A stretch of 64,000 nucleotides of DNA, taken from Anaeromyxobacter soli. GTDB taxonomy: Bacteria; Myxococcota; Myxococcia; Myxococcales; Anaeromyxobacteraceae. Both the position numbers and the translations under genes were made by a program. Location of the stretch: the NCBI RefSeq assembly GCF_022808855.1, contig NZ_JAKZLF010000005.1:149487-213486 (forward strand), in the 5' to 3' direction. Positions 39,366 through 48,500 of the stretch are shown piece by piece; position 1 is the first letter of the stretch, and every line of letters begins with the position of its first letter. Below the pieces are notes generated by a model that was not told the DNA's origin, made no database searches, and saw nothing but the letters and a program-made list of their open reading frames with translations.

Positions 39366-39785
39366 GTGCGCTCGAGCCTCATCGCCGTGGCAGCCGTCCT
39401 CGCCGCGCTCGTCCTGCCGGGCGCGGCCGGCGCCCAGGTCAGGACCGTCGGCGCCGACGAGGTCCGGGCGCTCGTCTCCGGCGCGCGGAAGGCCGTCCTC
39501 GTGGACAGCCGCAGCCCCGAGGAGTACGCCGAGGCCCACCTGCCGGGCGCCATAAGCATCCCGGCGGCGTGGACGAAGGCGTACCAGGGCTCCCTCCCGA
39601 AGGACCGCGCGGCGCCCATCGTCTTCTACTGCCGCGGCGGCGGCTGAACGCTGAGCCAGGAGGCCGCCCGTGCGGCGGCCGAGATGGGCTACAAGAACCT
39701 CCACGTCTACCAGGGCGGCCTGCCGGACTGGCTCGGCCGTGGATTGCCGGTGGAGCGCGGCGGGCCGGCGGCGAAGCGCGGCTGA
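39366..39785 (+). CDS. Exported rhodanese-domain protein with in-frame TGA: candidate selenoprotein
   Basis: The reading frame encodes a 139-residue single-domain rhodanese if TGA at 39645-39647 is read as an amino acid. The GTG at 39366 has GGAGGA 5 bp upstream, and residues 1-24 are a Sec signal peptide (LVLPGAAGAQ). The frame is rhodanese-like on both sides of the TGA: DEVRALVSGARKAVLVDSRSPEEY before it, and LSQEAARAAAEMGYKNLHVYQGGLPDWLGRG after it. The TGA is codon 94 in the active-site loop FYCRGGG-U-TLS, where homologues of the CxGPxCxxS subgroup have a second Cys; Cys89 is kept. A perfect 7-bp hairpin with loop CGTGC starts 14 nt after the TGA, with the loop 21 nt away. The alternative is a nonsense-mutated gene giving a 93-residue truncated product. 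Confidence 0.72.
39662..39680 (+). promoter_or_regulatory. Putative bacterial SECIS hairpin
   Basis: GGCCGCC (39662-39668) pairs perfectly with GGCGGCC (39674-39680) around CGTGC. The loop lies 21 nt after the TGA and contains G and U near its start, as known for bacterial SECIS elements read by SelB. The Ala-rich code in this GC-rich genome could produce such a stem by chance. Confidence 0.5.
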
Positions 39786-39817
39786 CCCTCGACGTCCGCG
39801 CCGCGGCCGCCGGTGGC

Positions 39818-40861
39818 TCAGCGGAGCGCGTCCATGAGGGCGTCGAGCACCTCCCGCGGCGGCCGCACCGCCTCCGCGGGCAGCGTCGCGAGCGGCGCGT
39901 CCACGAGGTTCAGGAGATCGACGAGGCTCGGCGCCTTCGCGTCCACGAAGAGCACGCCGGTGAGCACGTCGCCGCCCGCCTGCGCCTCGACGAGGCGCGA
40001 CATCGCCCGGCCGCGGTCGCGCGGATCGTACCCCTCCTCCAGCTTGCGCAGCCGCAGGTGCGAGCCGTCGTGCATCGTCACGTCCACGGTGGTCCCCGGG
40101 TCGTACTCGACCGCGAGGTCCTCGAACGCCGGCACGAACTGGAGCTCGTGCAGCGGGACGTCGTGCTCCTTCATGTACGCGTAGGACTTGGTCGAGCCCT
40201 CGTGGTCGTTGAACGTGACGCAGGGCGAGACCACGTCGAGCATCGCCGTCCCCCGGTGCGCGAGCGCCGCCCGCAGCATGGCCGAGAGCTGGCGCTTGTC
40301 GCCCGAGAAGGAGCGGCCGACGAACGTGGCGCCGAGCTGGATCGCGAGCGTGCAGAGGTCGATGGCGGGCAGGTCGTTCTGCACGCCGGTCTTGAGCTTC
40401 GCCCCGAGATCGGCCGTCGCCGAGAACTGCCCCTTCGTGAGCCCGTACACGCCGTTGTTCTCGACGACGTAGAGGATCGGGAGGTTCCGGCGCATGAGGT
40501 GCACGAACTGGCCGATCCCGATGGAGGCGGTGTCCCCGTCGCCGGAGACGCCGAGCGCGAGGAGCTCGCGGTTCGCGAGGACCGCGCCGGTCGCGACGGA
40601 CGGCATGCGCCCGTGCAGCGCGTTGAACGCGTGCGAGCGGCTCATGAAGTAGGCGGGGCTCTTCGACGAGCAGCCGATCCCGGAGAGCTTGGCGACGCGC
40701 TCGGGGGGCACCCCCATCTCGTACATCGCCTCCAGGATGCGCTCGGAGATCGCGTTGTGGCCGCAGCCGGCGCAGAGCGTGCTCTTCGCGCCCTTGTACT
40801 CGACGACGCTGAGGCCGAGCCGGTTGGTGCGCGGGGCGGCGGGGGTCGCGGGGGTGGCCAT
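39818..40861 (-). CDS. korB: 2-oxoacid:ferredoxin oxidoreductase subunit beta (2-oxoglutarate type)
   Basis: A 347-residue thiamine-diphosphate-binding subunit. CAGCGHN and GIGCSSKSPAY supply cluster and active-site residues, and the GDGDTASIG ... NNGVYGLTKGQ block binds ThDP and magnesium. The enzyme converts 2-oxoglutarate (or a related 2-oxoacid) and CoA to the acyl-CoA, CO2 and reduced ferredoxin, reversibly. Its ATG follows the korA stop after 1 bp. The 2-oxoglutarate preference is by family resemblance. Confidence 0.9.
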   Translation of the reverse strand: MATPATPAAPRTNRLGLSVVEYKGAKSTLCAGCGHNAISERILEAMYEMGVPPERVAKLSGIGCSSKSPAYFMSRSHAFNALHGRMPSVATGAVLANRELLALGVSGDGDTASIGIGQFVHLMRRNLPILYVVENNGVYGLTKGQFSATADLGAKLKTGVQNDLPAIDLCTLAIQLGATFVGRSFSGDKRQLSAMLRAALAHRGTAMLDVVSPCVTFNDHEGSTKSYAYMKEHDVPLHELQFVPAFEDLAVEYDPGTTVDVTMHDGSHLRLRKLEEGYDPRDRGRAMSRLVEAQAGGDVLTGVLFVDAKAPSLVDLLNLVDAPLATLPAEAVRPPREVLDALMDALR

Positions 40862-40862
40862 G

Positions 40863-42701
40863 TCAGCGCGCCTCCTCGGCGCGGATCGCGTCGGACACCG
40901 TGCGGGCGTCGAGCGGCAGCCCGTCGAGGTGCGGGACGGGGCGGAGCCGCGGGACGAGCGCGGCCGGCAGATCGAGCTTCAGCAGCGCCGCGAGCTGCCC
41001 GTCGCGGTTCTGCTCCACCACGTACACCCGCTCGTGCGCCTCCACGAACTCGCGCACCTCGCGCGAGAACGGGTAGGCGCGCACGCGCAGGTAGTCGGAG
41101 TCGAGCCCCGCCTCGCGGCGGAGCTGATCGCGCGCCTCGCGGAGCGCCGGATCGGAGGAGCCGTAGGCGAGGAGGCCGAGCTTCGCCTCGCCGGAGCCCT
41201 CCCGCACCGGCGCGGGCAGGAGGTCGCGCGCGCCGTCGAGCTTCTTCTCGAGCCGGGCGAGGTTCCGCTCGAACGTGCGCGGGTCCTCGCTGTAGGCGGC
41301 CTGCTCGTCGTGGCCCGTGCCGCGCGTGAAGTAGGCGGCCTTCGGGTGCGGCGTGCCCGGCAGCGTGCGCCAGCCGATCCCGTCGCCGTCCACGTCGGCG
41401 TACCGCGCGAATCCGCCCAGCCGGTCGAGGTCGTCCTTCCCGAGCACCTTCCCGCGATCGAGCGGGCGCGCCGGGTACGGGAAGGGGTCGGACATCCACA
41501 CGTTCATGCCGAGATCGAGGTCGGTCATCACGAACACCGGCGTCTGGAGGCGCTCGGCGAGATCGAACGCGTCCACCCCCATCGTGAAGCACTCCTCGAC
41601 CGACCCCGGGAAGAGCAGCACGTGGCGCGTGTCGCCGTGGGAGAGGAACGCCGTCGAGAGCACGTCGCCCTGGGCGGTGCGCGTGGGGAGCCCCGTCGAC
41701 GGGCCGACCCGCTGGACGTCGAAGATCACCGCGGGGATCTCCGCGTAGTACGCGAGCCCGGCGAACTCGCTCATGAGGGAGACGCCCGGTCCGGCCGTGG
41801 CGGTCATCGCCCGCGCGCCGGCCCAGCCCGCCCCGATGGCCATCCCCACCGCCGCGAGCTCGTCCTCGGCCTGCACCACCGCGAAGGTCGCCTTGCCGTC
41901 CGGGCCGATGCGGTACCTGCGGAGGTGGCCGATGAGCGTCTCGACGAGCGAGGACGAGGGCGTGATGGGGTACCAGGCGACGACCGTGACGCCCGCGAAG
42001 AGGGCGCCCATCGCCGCCGCGGCGTTGCCGTCCACCAGGATCTTCCCCGCCGTCCGGTCCATCCGGCGCACGACCAGCGGATCGCGCTTCTCGAGCGTCG
42101 CCGCGTGGTCGAAGCCGGCCCGCGCCGCCGCGACGTTCAGGTCGCGGGCCCTGGGCTTGCCCGGAAACTGCTTCTCGATGGCGTGCTCCACCTCGCCGAG
42201 GTCGAGGTCGAGCAGCCGCGCGAGGACGCCCACGTACGCCATGTTGCGGAGGAGCCGCCGGAGCTTCGGCTCCTTCGTGAGCGGCTCGACGAGCGCGTCG
42301 AACGCCACCGGGTAGTACACGAGGTCGGGCCGGAGCTCCGCGAGCGCGAGCGGCGCGTCGTAGACCACCGCCGCGCCGGCGGAGAGCCCGAGCACGTCGT
42401 CGCGCGCCGTCTCGGGGTTCATCGCGACGAGGAGGTCCACCTCCTTCTTCCGCGCGATCCAGCCGTCCCGCGAGGCGCGGATCGTGTACCAGGTCGGCAG
42501 GCCCGCGATGTTCGACGGGAACAGGTTCTTGCCGGAGACCGGCACGCCCATCTGGAAGATCGCCCGCAGGAGCACGGTGTTCGAGCTCTGCGAGCCCGAG
42601 CCGTTCGCGGTCGCGACCTGGATCGAGAAGTCGTTCACCCGCGCGCCACCGTCCGGCCGGGCGGCCGGCAGTGGCGCGACGGAGCTGTCCGGGGACGCCA
42701 T
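40863..42701 (-). CDS. korA: 2-oxoacid:ferredoxin oxidoreductase subunit alpha (gamma-alpha fusion)
   Basis: A 612-residue protein. The N-terminal ~190 residues are the gamma domain (NDFSIQVATANGSGSQSSNTVLLRAI). From ~210 the alpha domain carries AWYPITPSSSLVE, which binds the pyrimidine end of ThDP, and the AEDELAAVGMAIGAGWAGARAMTATAGPG segment. GAGGAG lies 6 bp before the ATG at 42701. It forms a two-gene operon with korB. As the enzyme is oxygen-labile in most organisms, the bacteriohemerythrin gene just upstream is a suggestive neighbour. Confidence 0.92.
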   Translation of the reverse strand: MASPDSSVAPLPAARPDGGARVNDFSIQVATANGSGSQSSNTVLLRAIFQMGVPVSGKNLFPSNIAGLPTWYTIRASRDGWIARKKEVDLLVAMNPETARDDVLGLSAGAAVVYDAPLALAELRPDLVYYPVAFDALVEPLTKEPKLRRLLRNMAYVGVLARLLDLDLGEVEHAIEKQFPGKPRARDLNVAAARAGFDHAATLEKRDPLVVRRMDRTAGKILVDGNAAAAMGALFAGVTVVAWYPITPSSSLVETLIGHLRRYRIGPDGKATFAVVQAEDELAAVGMAIGAGWAGARAMTATAGPGVSLMSEFAGLAYYAEIPAVIFDVQRVGPSTGLPTRTAQGDVLSTAFLSHGDTRHVLLFPGSVEECFTMGVDAFDLAERLQTPVFVMTDLDLGMNVWMSDPFPYPARPLDRGKVLGKDDLDRLGGFARYADVDGDGIGWRTLPGTPHPKAAYFTRGTGHDEQAAYSEDPRTFERNLARLEKKLDGARDLLPAPVREGSGEAKLGLLAYGSSDPALREARDQLRREAGLDSDYLRVRAYPFSREVREFVEAHERVYVVEQNRDGQLAALLKLDLPAALVPRLRPVPHLDGLPLDARTVSDAIRAEEAR

Positions 42702-42861
42702 CGTGCGCTCCTCCATCTGCTTCATAGAGGGAGCGACATCTGGCCGCAGGAGCTTCTGCTGGGCGGGGTCGGCGGGCGGGTCGAGCGGGCAATGCCGCCC
42801 GGAGTCCGCCGGGTGCGCGCTCCCTCCGAGGGGCGTCGCGATCGGGCCTCGCCGGGGAGGC

Positions 42862-43257
42862 CTAGCGCCCGAGATGCAGCGCCAGGTCCCGATCGAGCCC
42901 GGCGAGGTGCTCGCGCAGCCAGTCGGAGAGCCAGTTGTGGAGCGCGAGGCCGGCGGCGGCGCTGCCGCCGTCGCGCGCGTGGGCTCGGAGGTGGCCCTCG
43001 AGCTCACCCCGGAAGCGGGCGTGCGCGGCGCGGTGCTCCTCGAGGCGCGGGTAGCCGGCGGCGACCATGAGCCGCTCCTCCGCGAGGAAGTGCCGCTCCG
43101 CGTAGCCGGCGAGGTACGTGAACAGCGCCTCGACCCCCGCCCGATCGCCCGTGCGCAGCGCGCGCACGAGCCGCTCGGCCCGGTGGAACAGCTCGACGTG
43201 GTCGGCGTCGATCTCCGCGACCCCGACCGCGAGCGACGGGCTCCACTCGAGCGGCAT
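42862..43257 (-). CDS. Bacteriohemerythrin
   Basis: A 131-residue di-iron oxygen-binding protein. Ligands appear in order: IDADHVELF (His20), RHFLAEERLM, EEHRAAHARF and the C-terminal REHLAGLDRDL, matching the H...HxxxE...HxxxH...HxxxxD pattern. Such proteins store, deliver or scavenge oxygen in microaerophiles and anaerobes. It is located between pyruvate carboxylase and korAB on the same strand, with gaps of 108 and 160 bp. Confidence 0.9.
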   Translation of the reverse strand: MPLEWSPSLAVGVAEIDADHVELFHRAERLVRALRTGDRAGVEALFTYLAGYAERHFLAEERLMVAAGYPRLEEHRAAHARFRGELEGHLRAHARDGGSAAAGLALHNWLSDWLREHLAGLDRDLALHLGR

Positions 43258-43365
43258 GCCCGACGAGTGCGCCCATCGCGACGATCCGTCAACGTCGCGG
43301 CCGCGCGCCTTTCGGGCATGCGCCGCGGCGCGCAGCGCGGCCGCCTTCCCGGCCGGCCCGGCCGG

Positions 43366-46300
43366 TCACGCGAGCACGAGGAGGAGGTCCTCCTTCTCCA
43401 CCTTGTCGCCCTCCTTGAAGCGGACCTCGGCGACGGTGCAGTCCGCCTTCGCCTTCACGTTCGTCTCCATCTTCATCGCCTCGGTGACGAGCAGCACCGC
43501 GCCGGCCTTCACCTGCTCGCCGGCCTTCACGTTCACCTTCACGACCTTGCCGGGCATGGGGGCGCCGACGTGGGCGGGGTTCCCGCGCTCGGCCTTCGGC
43601 CGGGCCTGGGCCCCCTGCGCCGCGGACTGGTCGCGCACGGTGATGGTGCGCGCCTCGCCGTTCAGCTCGAAGAAGAGATCGCGCGTGCCGTCCTTCTCGA
43701 GCTTGCCGACGGTCACGAGGCGCACGATGAGCGTCTTGCCGGGCTCGATCTCGATCGAGGTCTCCTGCCCCGGCTCGAGCCCGTAGAGGAACACCGGCGT
43801 CGGGACGACCGAGGTGTCCGAGAACTCCTCGCGGTGACGCACGAGGTCCGGCCACACGTTCGGGTAGAGCAGCCACGACACGAGCGCCTTGTCGTCCACC
43901 GGTACGCCGGCGCGCTCCGCCGCGCGCGCCCGCTCGCGCTCCAGGTCGGCGGGCTCGAGCAGCTCGCCCGGGCGGCGCGTGATGGGCTCCTGGTCCTTCA
44001 GGATCACCCGGCGGAGCTCCTCCGGGAAGCCGCCGTGAGGCTGGCCGAGCATGCCCCTCGCGAGGCCGACCACCGACTCCGGGAAGGCGAGATCCCTGCC
44101 CTTCTCCGTGAAGAGGTCCTCGGGCTCGAGGCCGTTCTTCACGAGGAACATGGCCATGTCGCCCACGACCTTGGACGACGGCGTCACCTTGACGATGTCC
44201 CCGAAGAGCAGGTTCACCTTCCGGTACATGTCCTTGCACTCCTCCCACCGGTCGAGGAGGCCGAGCCCGGCCACCTGCGGCTTGTAGTTGGAGTACTGGC
44301 CGCCGGGGATCTCGTGGCGATAGACCTCGGCGGTCCCGCTCCGCAGCCCGGACTCGAAGGGCGCGTACCACTCGCGCACCGTCTCCCAGTAAGCGGCGAG
44401 CTCCTGCAGGCCGCCCTCGTCGAGCGCCGGGTCCCGCTCCTCGCCGCGCAGGACGGCCGCGAGCGAGTTCAGGTTGGGCTGGGCGGTGAGGCCGGAGAGG
44501 GGCGCGAGCGCCGCGTCCACCACGTCCACGCCCGCCCGCGCCGCCTCGAGCAGCGTCGCGGACGCCACGCCGGAGGTGTCGTGGGTGTGCAGGTGGACGG
44601 GGATGCCCACCGCCTCCTTGAGCGCCTTCACCAGCTTCGCCGCGGCGAAGGGCTTCAGGAGCCCCGCCATGTCCTTCACCGCGAGGAAGTGTGCGCCCAT
44701 GCGCTCGAGCTCCTTCGCGAGCTTCACGTAGTAGTCGAGCGGGTACTTGTCGCGCCGCGGATCGCTGATGTCGCCCGTGTAGCAGAGCGCCGCCTCCAGC
44801 ACGGCGTTCTTCTGCCGCCGCACCGCCTCGCAGGCGACCGTCATGCCCTTCGTCCAGTTGAGCGAGTCGAAGACGCGGAAGACGTCCACCCCGCTCCTCG
44901 CGGCCTCCTCCACGAACCGCTCGACCACGTTGTCAGGGTAGTTCGTGTACCCGACCGCGTTCGAGCCGCGGAGCAGCATCTGGAAGAGGACGTTCGGGAT
45001 CGCGGCGCGGAGCTTGTGGAGCCGCTCCCAGGGGTCCTCCTTGAGGAAGCGCATCGACACGTCGAACGTCGCGCCTCCCCACAGCTCGAGCGAGAAGAGC
45101 CCTGCGGCGAGGCGGGCGGTGGCGGGGGCGATGCGGACCAGGTCGTCGGTGCGCACGCGCGTCGCGAGCAGCGACTGGTGCGCGTCGCGCATGGTGGTGT
45201 CGGTGAAGAGCAGCCGCCGCTCCTCGAGCGCCCAGCGCGCGAGCCCCTCCGGCCCGCGCTCGAGGAGGAGGTCGCGCGATCCCTTCGGCGGGCGGCCCGA
45301 CATCTCCACCTTCGGCAGGCGCGGCTCGCGGAGCTCCGCCGAGCGGAGCGGCTTCGCCACGCCGGGCGAGCCGTTCACGATCACCTCGCCGAGGTAGCGC
45401 AGGAGCTTCGTGCCGCGGTCCTTCTTGACCTTGGCCTGCATGAGCTCCGGGTGCCCCTCGATGAACGATGTGTCGCAGTCGCCCGCCAGGAACACGGGGT
45501 GGCGCGCGACGTTCTCGAGGAAGGCGATGTTGGTCTTCACCCCGCGGACGCGGAACTCCTGGAGCGAGCGGTCCATCACCCGCGCCGCCGCGCCGAGCGT
45601 CAGCCCCCAGGTGGTGATCTTCACGAGCAGCGAGTCGTAGTGCGGCGTGATAACCGCGCCGGTGAAGGCGCTGCCCGCGTCGAGCCGCACGCCGAACCCG
45701 CCCGGCGAGCGGTACGCCTTCAGCACCCCGTAGTCGGGCGCGAAGCCGTTCTGCGGGTCCTCGGTGGTGATGCGGCACTGGATGGCGAAGCCTCGGCGCT
45801 GCACGTCCTCCTGCCGCGCGATGCCGATCTCCGGATCGGAGAGCTTCTTCCCCTGGGCCACGAGGAGCTGCGCCTGCACGAGGTTGCGGCCGGTGATGCT
45901 CTCCGTGACCGTGTGCTCCACCTGGATGCGCGGGTTCACCTCGATGAAGTAGTGCCGCCCCTCGCGGTCCACGAGGAACTCCACCGTGCCGGCGTTCCGG
46001 TACGCCACGCTGCGCGCGATCTTGAGCGCGTCCTCGCAGATCGCCGCGCGCTGCGCCTCGGAGAGCGCGAGCGAGGGCGCGAACTCGACGACCTTCTGGT
46101 GCCGGCGCTGGATCGAGCAGTCGCGCTCGAACAGGTGGACGAGGTTCCCGTGGTGGTCGCCGAGGATCTGCACCTCGATGTGCTTCGGCCGCTCGATGTA
46201 CCGCTCGAGGAAGACGGCCGGGTTGCCGAACGCCGCGCCCGCCTCGCTGCGCGCCGACACGAGCCCCTCGACGAGCTCGCGCTGGTTGCGGGCGACGCGC

Positions 46301-46815
46301 ATGCCGCGCCCGCCGCCGCCCGCGCTCGCCTTGATGATGATGGGGTAGCCGTGCTCGCGCGCGAAGACGAGCGCCTCCTCGTCGTGCGCGATCGGCTCGG
46401 CGGTGCCGGGCACGACCGGTACGCCCGCCGCCTGCGCCGCCTTGCGGCCCGCCACCTTGTCGCCCAGCCGGCGCTGCATCTCCGGCGTCGGCCCCACGAA
46501 GACGATGCCGGCCCGCTCGCACGCCTCGGCGAACTCCGCGTTCTCGGAGAGGAAGCCGTAGCCGGGGTGGATCGCGTCCACCTCGAGCCGCTTCGCGAGC
46601 GCGACGATCTCCTCGATGCCGAGGTACGCGTCGATGGGCTTCTTGCCCTTGCCGACGAGGTACGCCTCGTCCGCCTTGTAGCGGTGCAGCGAGAGGCGGT
46701 CCTCCTCCGAGTAGATCGCGATCGTCTGGATCCCGAGCTCGGTGCAGGCGCGGAAGATGCGGATGGCGATCTCGCCACGGTTGGCGGCCATCACTCTCTT
46801 GAACGGGACGGGCAT
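43366..46815 (-). CDS. pyc: Pyruvate carboxylase
   Basis: A 1149-residue single-chain enzyme making oxaloacetate from pyruvate, bicarbonate and ATP. Domains in order: biotin carboxylase (~1-455; KRVMAANRGEIAIRIFRA, ASAGGGGRGMRV, FIEVNPRIQVEHTVTE), carboxyltransferase (~530-800; FTDTTMRDAHQSLLATRVRT), the tetramerisation region, and a biotinyl domain with TEAMKMETNV (biotin on Lys ~1115). GAGGAG lies 7 bp before the ATG. This anaplerotic step complements the glyoxylate bypass encoded elsewhere in the window. Confidence 0.96.
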   Translation of the reverse strand: MPVPFKRVMAANRGEIAIRIFRACTELGIQTIAIYSEEDRLSLHRYKADEAYLVGKGKKPIDAYLGIEEIVALAKRLEVDAIHPGYGFLSENAEFAEACERAGIVFVGPTPEMQRRLGDKVAGRKAAQAAGVPVVPGTAEPIAHDEEALVFAREHGYPIIIKASAGGGGRGMRVARNQRELVEGLVSARSEAGAAFGNPAVFLERYIERPKHIEVQILGDHHGNLVHLFERDCSIQRRHQKVVEFAPSLALSEAQRAAICEDALKIARSVAYRNAGTVEFLVDREGRHYFIEVNPRIQVEHTVTESITGRNLVQAQLLVAQGKKLSDPEIGIARQEDVQRRGFAIQCRITTEDPQNGFAPDYGVLKAYRSPGGFGVRLDAGSAFTGAVITPHYDSLLVKITTWGLTLGAAARVMDRSLQEFRVRGVKTNIAFLENVARHPVFLAGDCDTSFIEGHPELMQAKVKKDRGTKLLRYLGEVIVNGSPGVAKPLRSAELREPRLPKVEMSGRPPKGSRDLLLERGPEGLARWALEERRLLFTDTTMRDAHQSLLATRVRTDDLVRIAPATARLAAGLFSLELWGGATFDVSMRFLKEDPWERLHKLRAAIPNVLFQMLLRGSNAVGYTNYPDNVVERFVEEAARSGVDVFRVFDSLNWTKGMTVACEAVRRQKNAVLEAALCYTGDISDPRRDKYPLDYYVKLAKELERMGAHFLAVKDMAGLLKPFAAAKLVKALKEAVGIPVHLHTHDTSGVASATLLEAARAGVDVVDAALAPLSGLTAQPNLNSLAAVLRGEERDPALDEGGLQELAAYWETVREWYAPFESGLRSGTAEVYRHEIPGGQYSNYKPQVAGLGLLDRWEECKDMYRKVNLLFGDIVKVTPSSKVVGDMAMFLVKNGLEPEDLFTEKGRDLAFPESVVGLARGMLGQPHGGFPEELRRVILKDQEPITRRPGELLEPADLERERARAAERAGVPVDDKALVSWLLYPNVWPDLVRHREEFSDTSVVPTPVFLYGLEPGQETSIEIEPGKTLIVRLVTVGKLEKDGTRDLFFELNGEARTITVRDQSAAQGAQARPKAERGNPAHVGAPMPGKVVKVNVKAGEQVKAGAVLLVTEAMKMETNVKAKADCTVAEVRFKEGDKVEKEDLLLVLA

Positions 46816-47358
46816 GTGCGGCTCCTCGAAGCGAACGGTGGACGCCCACCCGTCGCGGCGGCGCGGGCGTCGGGGTCTCGGGTGTCGTTCGCTGCTGGCC
46901 GCCCGGCCTGCCGGAGCAGGCGCGGTTGCGAGGAGGATCAAGTCGGGCTTGGCGAGCCTCGGCTCGGTCCAGCGCGTCCTACGTGCGGCAATGGAGCACA
47001 GTTCGACGCGACGTGTCGAGGGGTCCGTGAGCCACGCGGACGTGATTCTGGAGTCGAGCGGCGGGGGATGGGCGGGGCCGCCGCGCCGGCGGCCCGAGGA
47101 CGGGGGAAACGGGCCGGCGAGCGGTGATTCCGGGCTTTGTCCGGGGATTTCGAGGCCCTGGGGCGGCCGGATGGCGCGGCGTCGGCCCCGCGGGCCATCG
47201 AAAGCCGGACGACGAATCTTCACCCATCGTGACTTGATTGAGCGGACGTCGACCGCCACCGTGCGCCGCCACCCTCGCGGCGCTCCGCGGGCAGCGCAGC
47301 TCTTTGCCGCACGACACGGCTGCACGGGCCTGACGGAGCGGCGTGGCAGGATCGCGCA
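46816..47358. other. Intergenic region upstream of pyruvate carboxylase
   Basis: This 543-bp gap contains no convincing gene; frames open across it are low-complexity and out of phase with codon bias. It holds an 8-bp-stem hairpin at 47075-47095 (GGGCCGCC/GGCGGCCC, loop GCGCC) and must hold the pyc promoter. The composition is slightly less GC-rich than the neighbours, and the region adjoins the orphan gene and RAYT, so it may mark an insertion boundary. Confidence 0.4.
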
Positions 47359-47712
47359 GTGGGCAAGATCTCCGCTGCGATTCTCGACACCGCCGAGCCC
47401 TTCATCACGGCGCTACCAGATCACGCCTCGGCCGTGGCGCGCGAGGACGCCATCCGCCTCGGCGTCCTCATCTGGAATGCGCTCGTGTGCCAGCGCCTTG
47501 GCGATCCCGAGCCCTTTCGAGAAGCGCTCGCGCGGTTCCGCGCGCTGCCCGAGCCGCAGTGCACGGTGATGGCCACGCTCGTGGCCCAGGTCGTCGAGCG
47601 CAAGGTGGAGCGATACGCCGACGACGTACGGATGGTGCGCGACTGGAAGCTCACCCAGCGCGAGAACGGCGAGGCGACGCTCTGGGCCGAAGCCGTCACG
47701 TCACGTCCGTAG
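47359..47712 (+). CDS. Hypothetical protein
   Basis: A 117-residue soluble, mostly helical protein starting at GTG. It has no signal peptide, membrane helix or motif that I recognise. The composition (ordinary mix with aromatic and charged residues, e.g. RLGVLIWNALVCQRLGDPEPFREALARFRALPEPQ) is that of a real protein. It lies 119 bp before the transposase gene and may be cargo of the same insertion. Confidence 0.55.
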   Translation: MGKISAAILDTAEPFITALPDHASAVAREDAIRLGVLIWNALVCQRLGDPEPFREALARFRALPEPQCTVMATLVAQVVERKVERYADDVRMVRDWKLTQRENGEATLWAEAVTSRP

Positions 47713-47831
47713 CCTGACCCCGCGCACAATCGCATCGAGATGGGGCGCGCGGCGGGGGGCGAGCTCTTCGATGCCGAACGTCAGGGGCACGTGGCAACGT
47801 TCGCCCAATCAAGTTGCTCAGGGTGAACCCC

Positions 47832-48500
47832 ATGGCCTCCCGCACCCCTCAGCTGCCCCTCCTGCTCCCGCCCCGGCCAGGCTGGGGCGGTGCGCGTCCG
47901 AACGCTGGGCGGAAGCCACGCGGTGAGAAGCCGGGGCTGCCGCATCGGACGCGCGTTCAGGTCGACCCGCGCACGCCGCTCCACGTGACGCTTCGCACGC
48001 GAGCGCACGTGTGGAACCTGCGGAGCCGGCGCTGCTACGCGATCTTCGCGGGTGCGCTTCGCGCCGTCGCCGGACGAACGGACTTCCGCGTCGTGCACTT
48101 CTCCGTCCAGGGGAACCACCTGCACCTCGTCGTCGAGGCGGACGACGCGCGAGCGCTCGCGGGCGGGATGAAGGCGGTCTCGGGACGGGTCGCGCTGGGG
48201 CTCAACGCGCTCATGGAGAAGCGCGGGCCCGTCTTCACGGATCGCTATCACGCGCACGCCCTCCGCACGCTGGCCGAGGTCCGAAACGCGCTCCGGTACG
48301 TTCTCGGCAACTTCTCGAGTCACGCGTTGCGGCGCGGGGAGGCGGTGCCGGCGAGCTACGTGGACGCCTACTCGTCCGCCGCGGCGCGCTGCCCCGACGG
48401 CGAGCCGCCGCCGGTGGCGGCGCCGCGCACGTGGGTGCTGCAGGTGTGCGGCGGGCCGAGTTCCGCGCGGAGCCGGGCCGGCCTCGCGGCCGGCTCGTGA
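47832..48500 (+). CDS. REP-associated tyrosine transposase-like protein (RAYT, Y1_Tnp family)
   Basis: A 222-residue single-strand transposase of the IS200/RAYT type. The HUH motif is in QGNHLHLVVEA, and the candidate nucleophile Tyr is in FTDRYHAHAL. The HVTLRTR...LRSRRCYAIFAGALR and VRNALRYVLGNFSSH segments match Y1 transposases. The basic GARPNAGRKPRGEKPGLPHRTR N-terminus is typical of RAYTs, which are usually single-copy genes that process REP palindromes and not their own ends. Palindromes lie on both sides: 47775-47803 before, and a strong hairpin right after the stop. Confidence 0.85.
   Translation: MASRTPQLPLLLPPRPGWGGARPNAGRKPRGEKPGLPHRTRVQVDPRTPLHVTLRTRAHVWNLRSRRCYAIFAGALRAVAGRTDFRVVHFSVQGNHLHLVVEADDARALAGGMKAVSGRVALGLNALMEKRGPVFTDRYHAHALRTLAEVRNALRYVLGNFSSHALRRGEAVPASYVDAYSSAAARCPDGEPPPVAAPRTWVLQVCGGPSSARSRAGLAAGS

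Noticed and set aside
39366-39647. Rhodanese read as a simple 93-residue truncated protein or a frameshifted gene
   Set aside because: The frame is unchanged across the TGA and downstream codons keep family conservation to a proper stop. Truncation cannot be excluded but is the less economical reading.
46742-47569. Plus-strand open frame across the pyc upstream region
   Set aside because: It overlaps the pyc start antisense and the orphan gene at 47359 in another frame. Its product is Arg/Ser-rich with no features.
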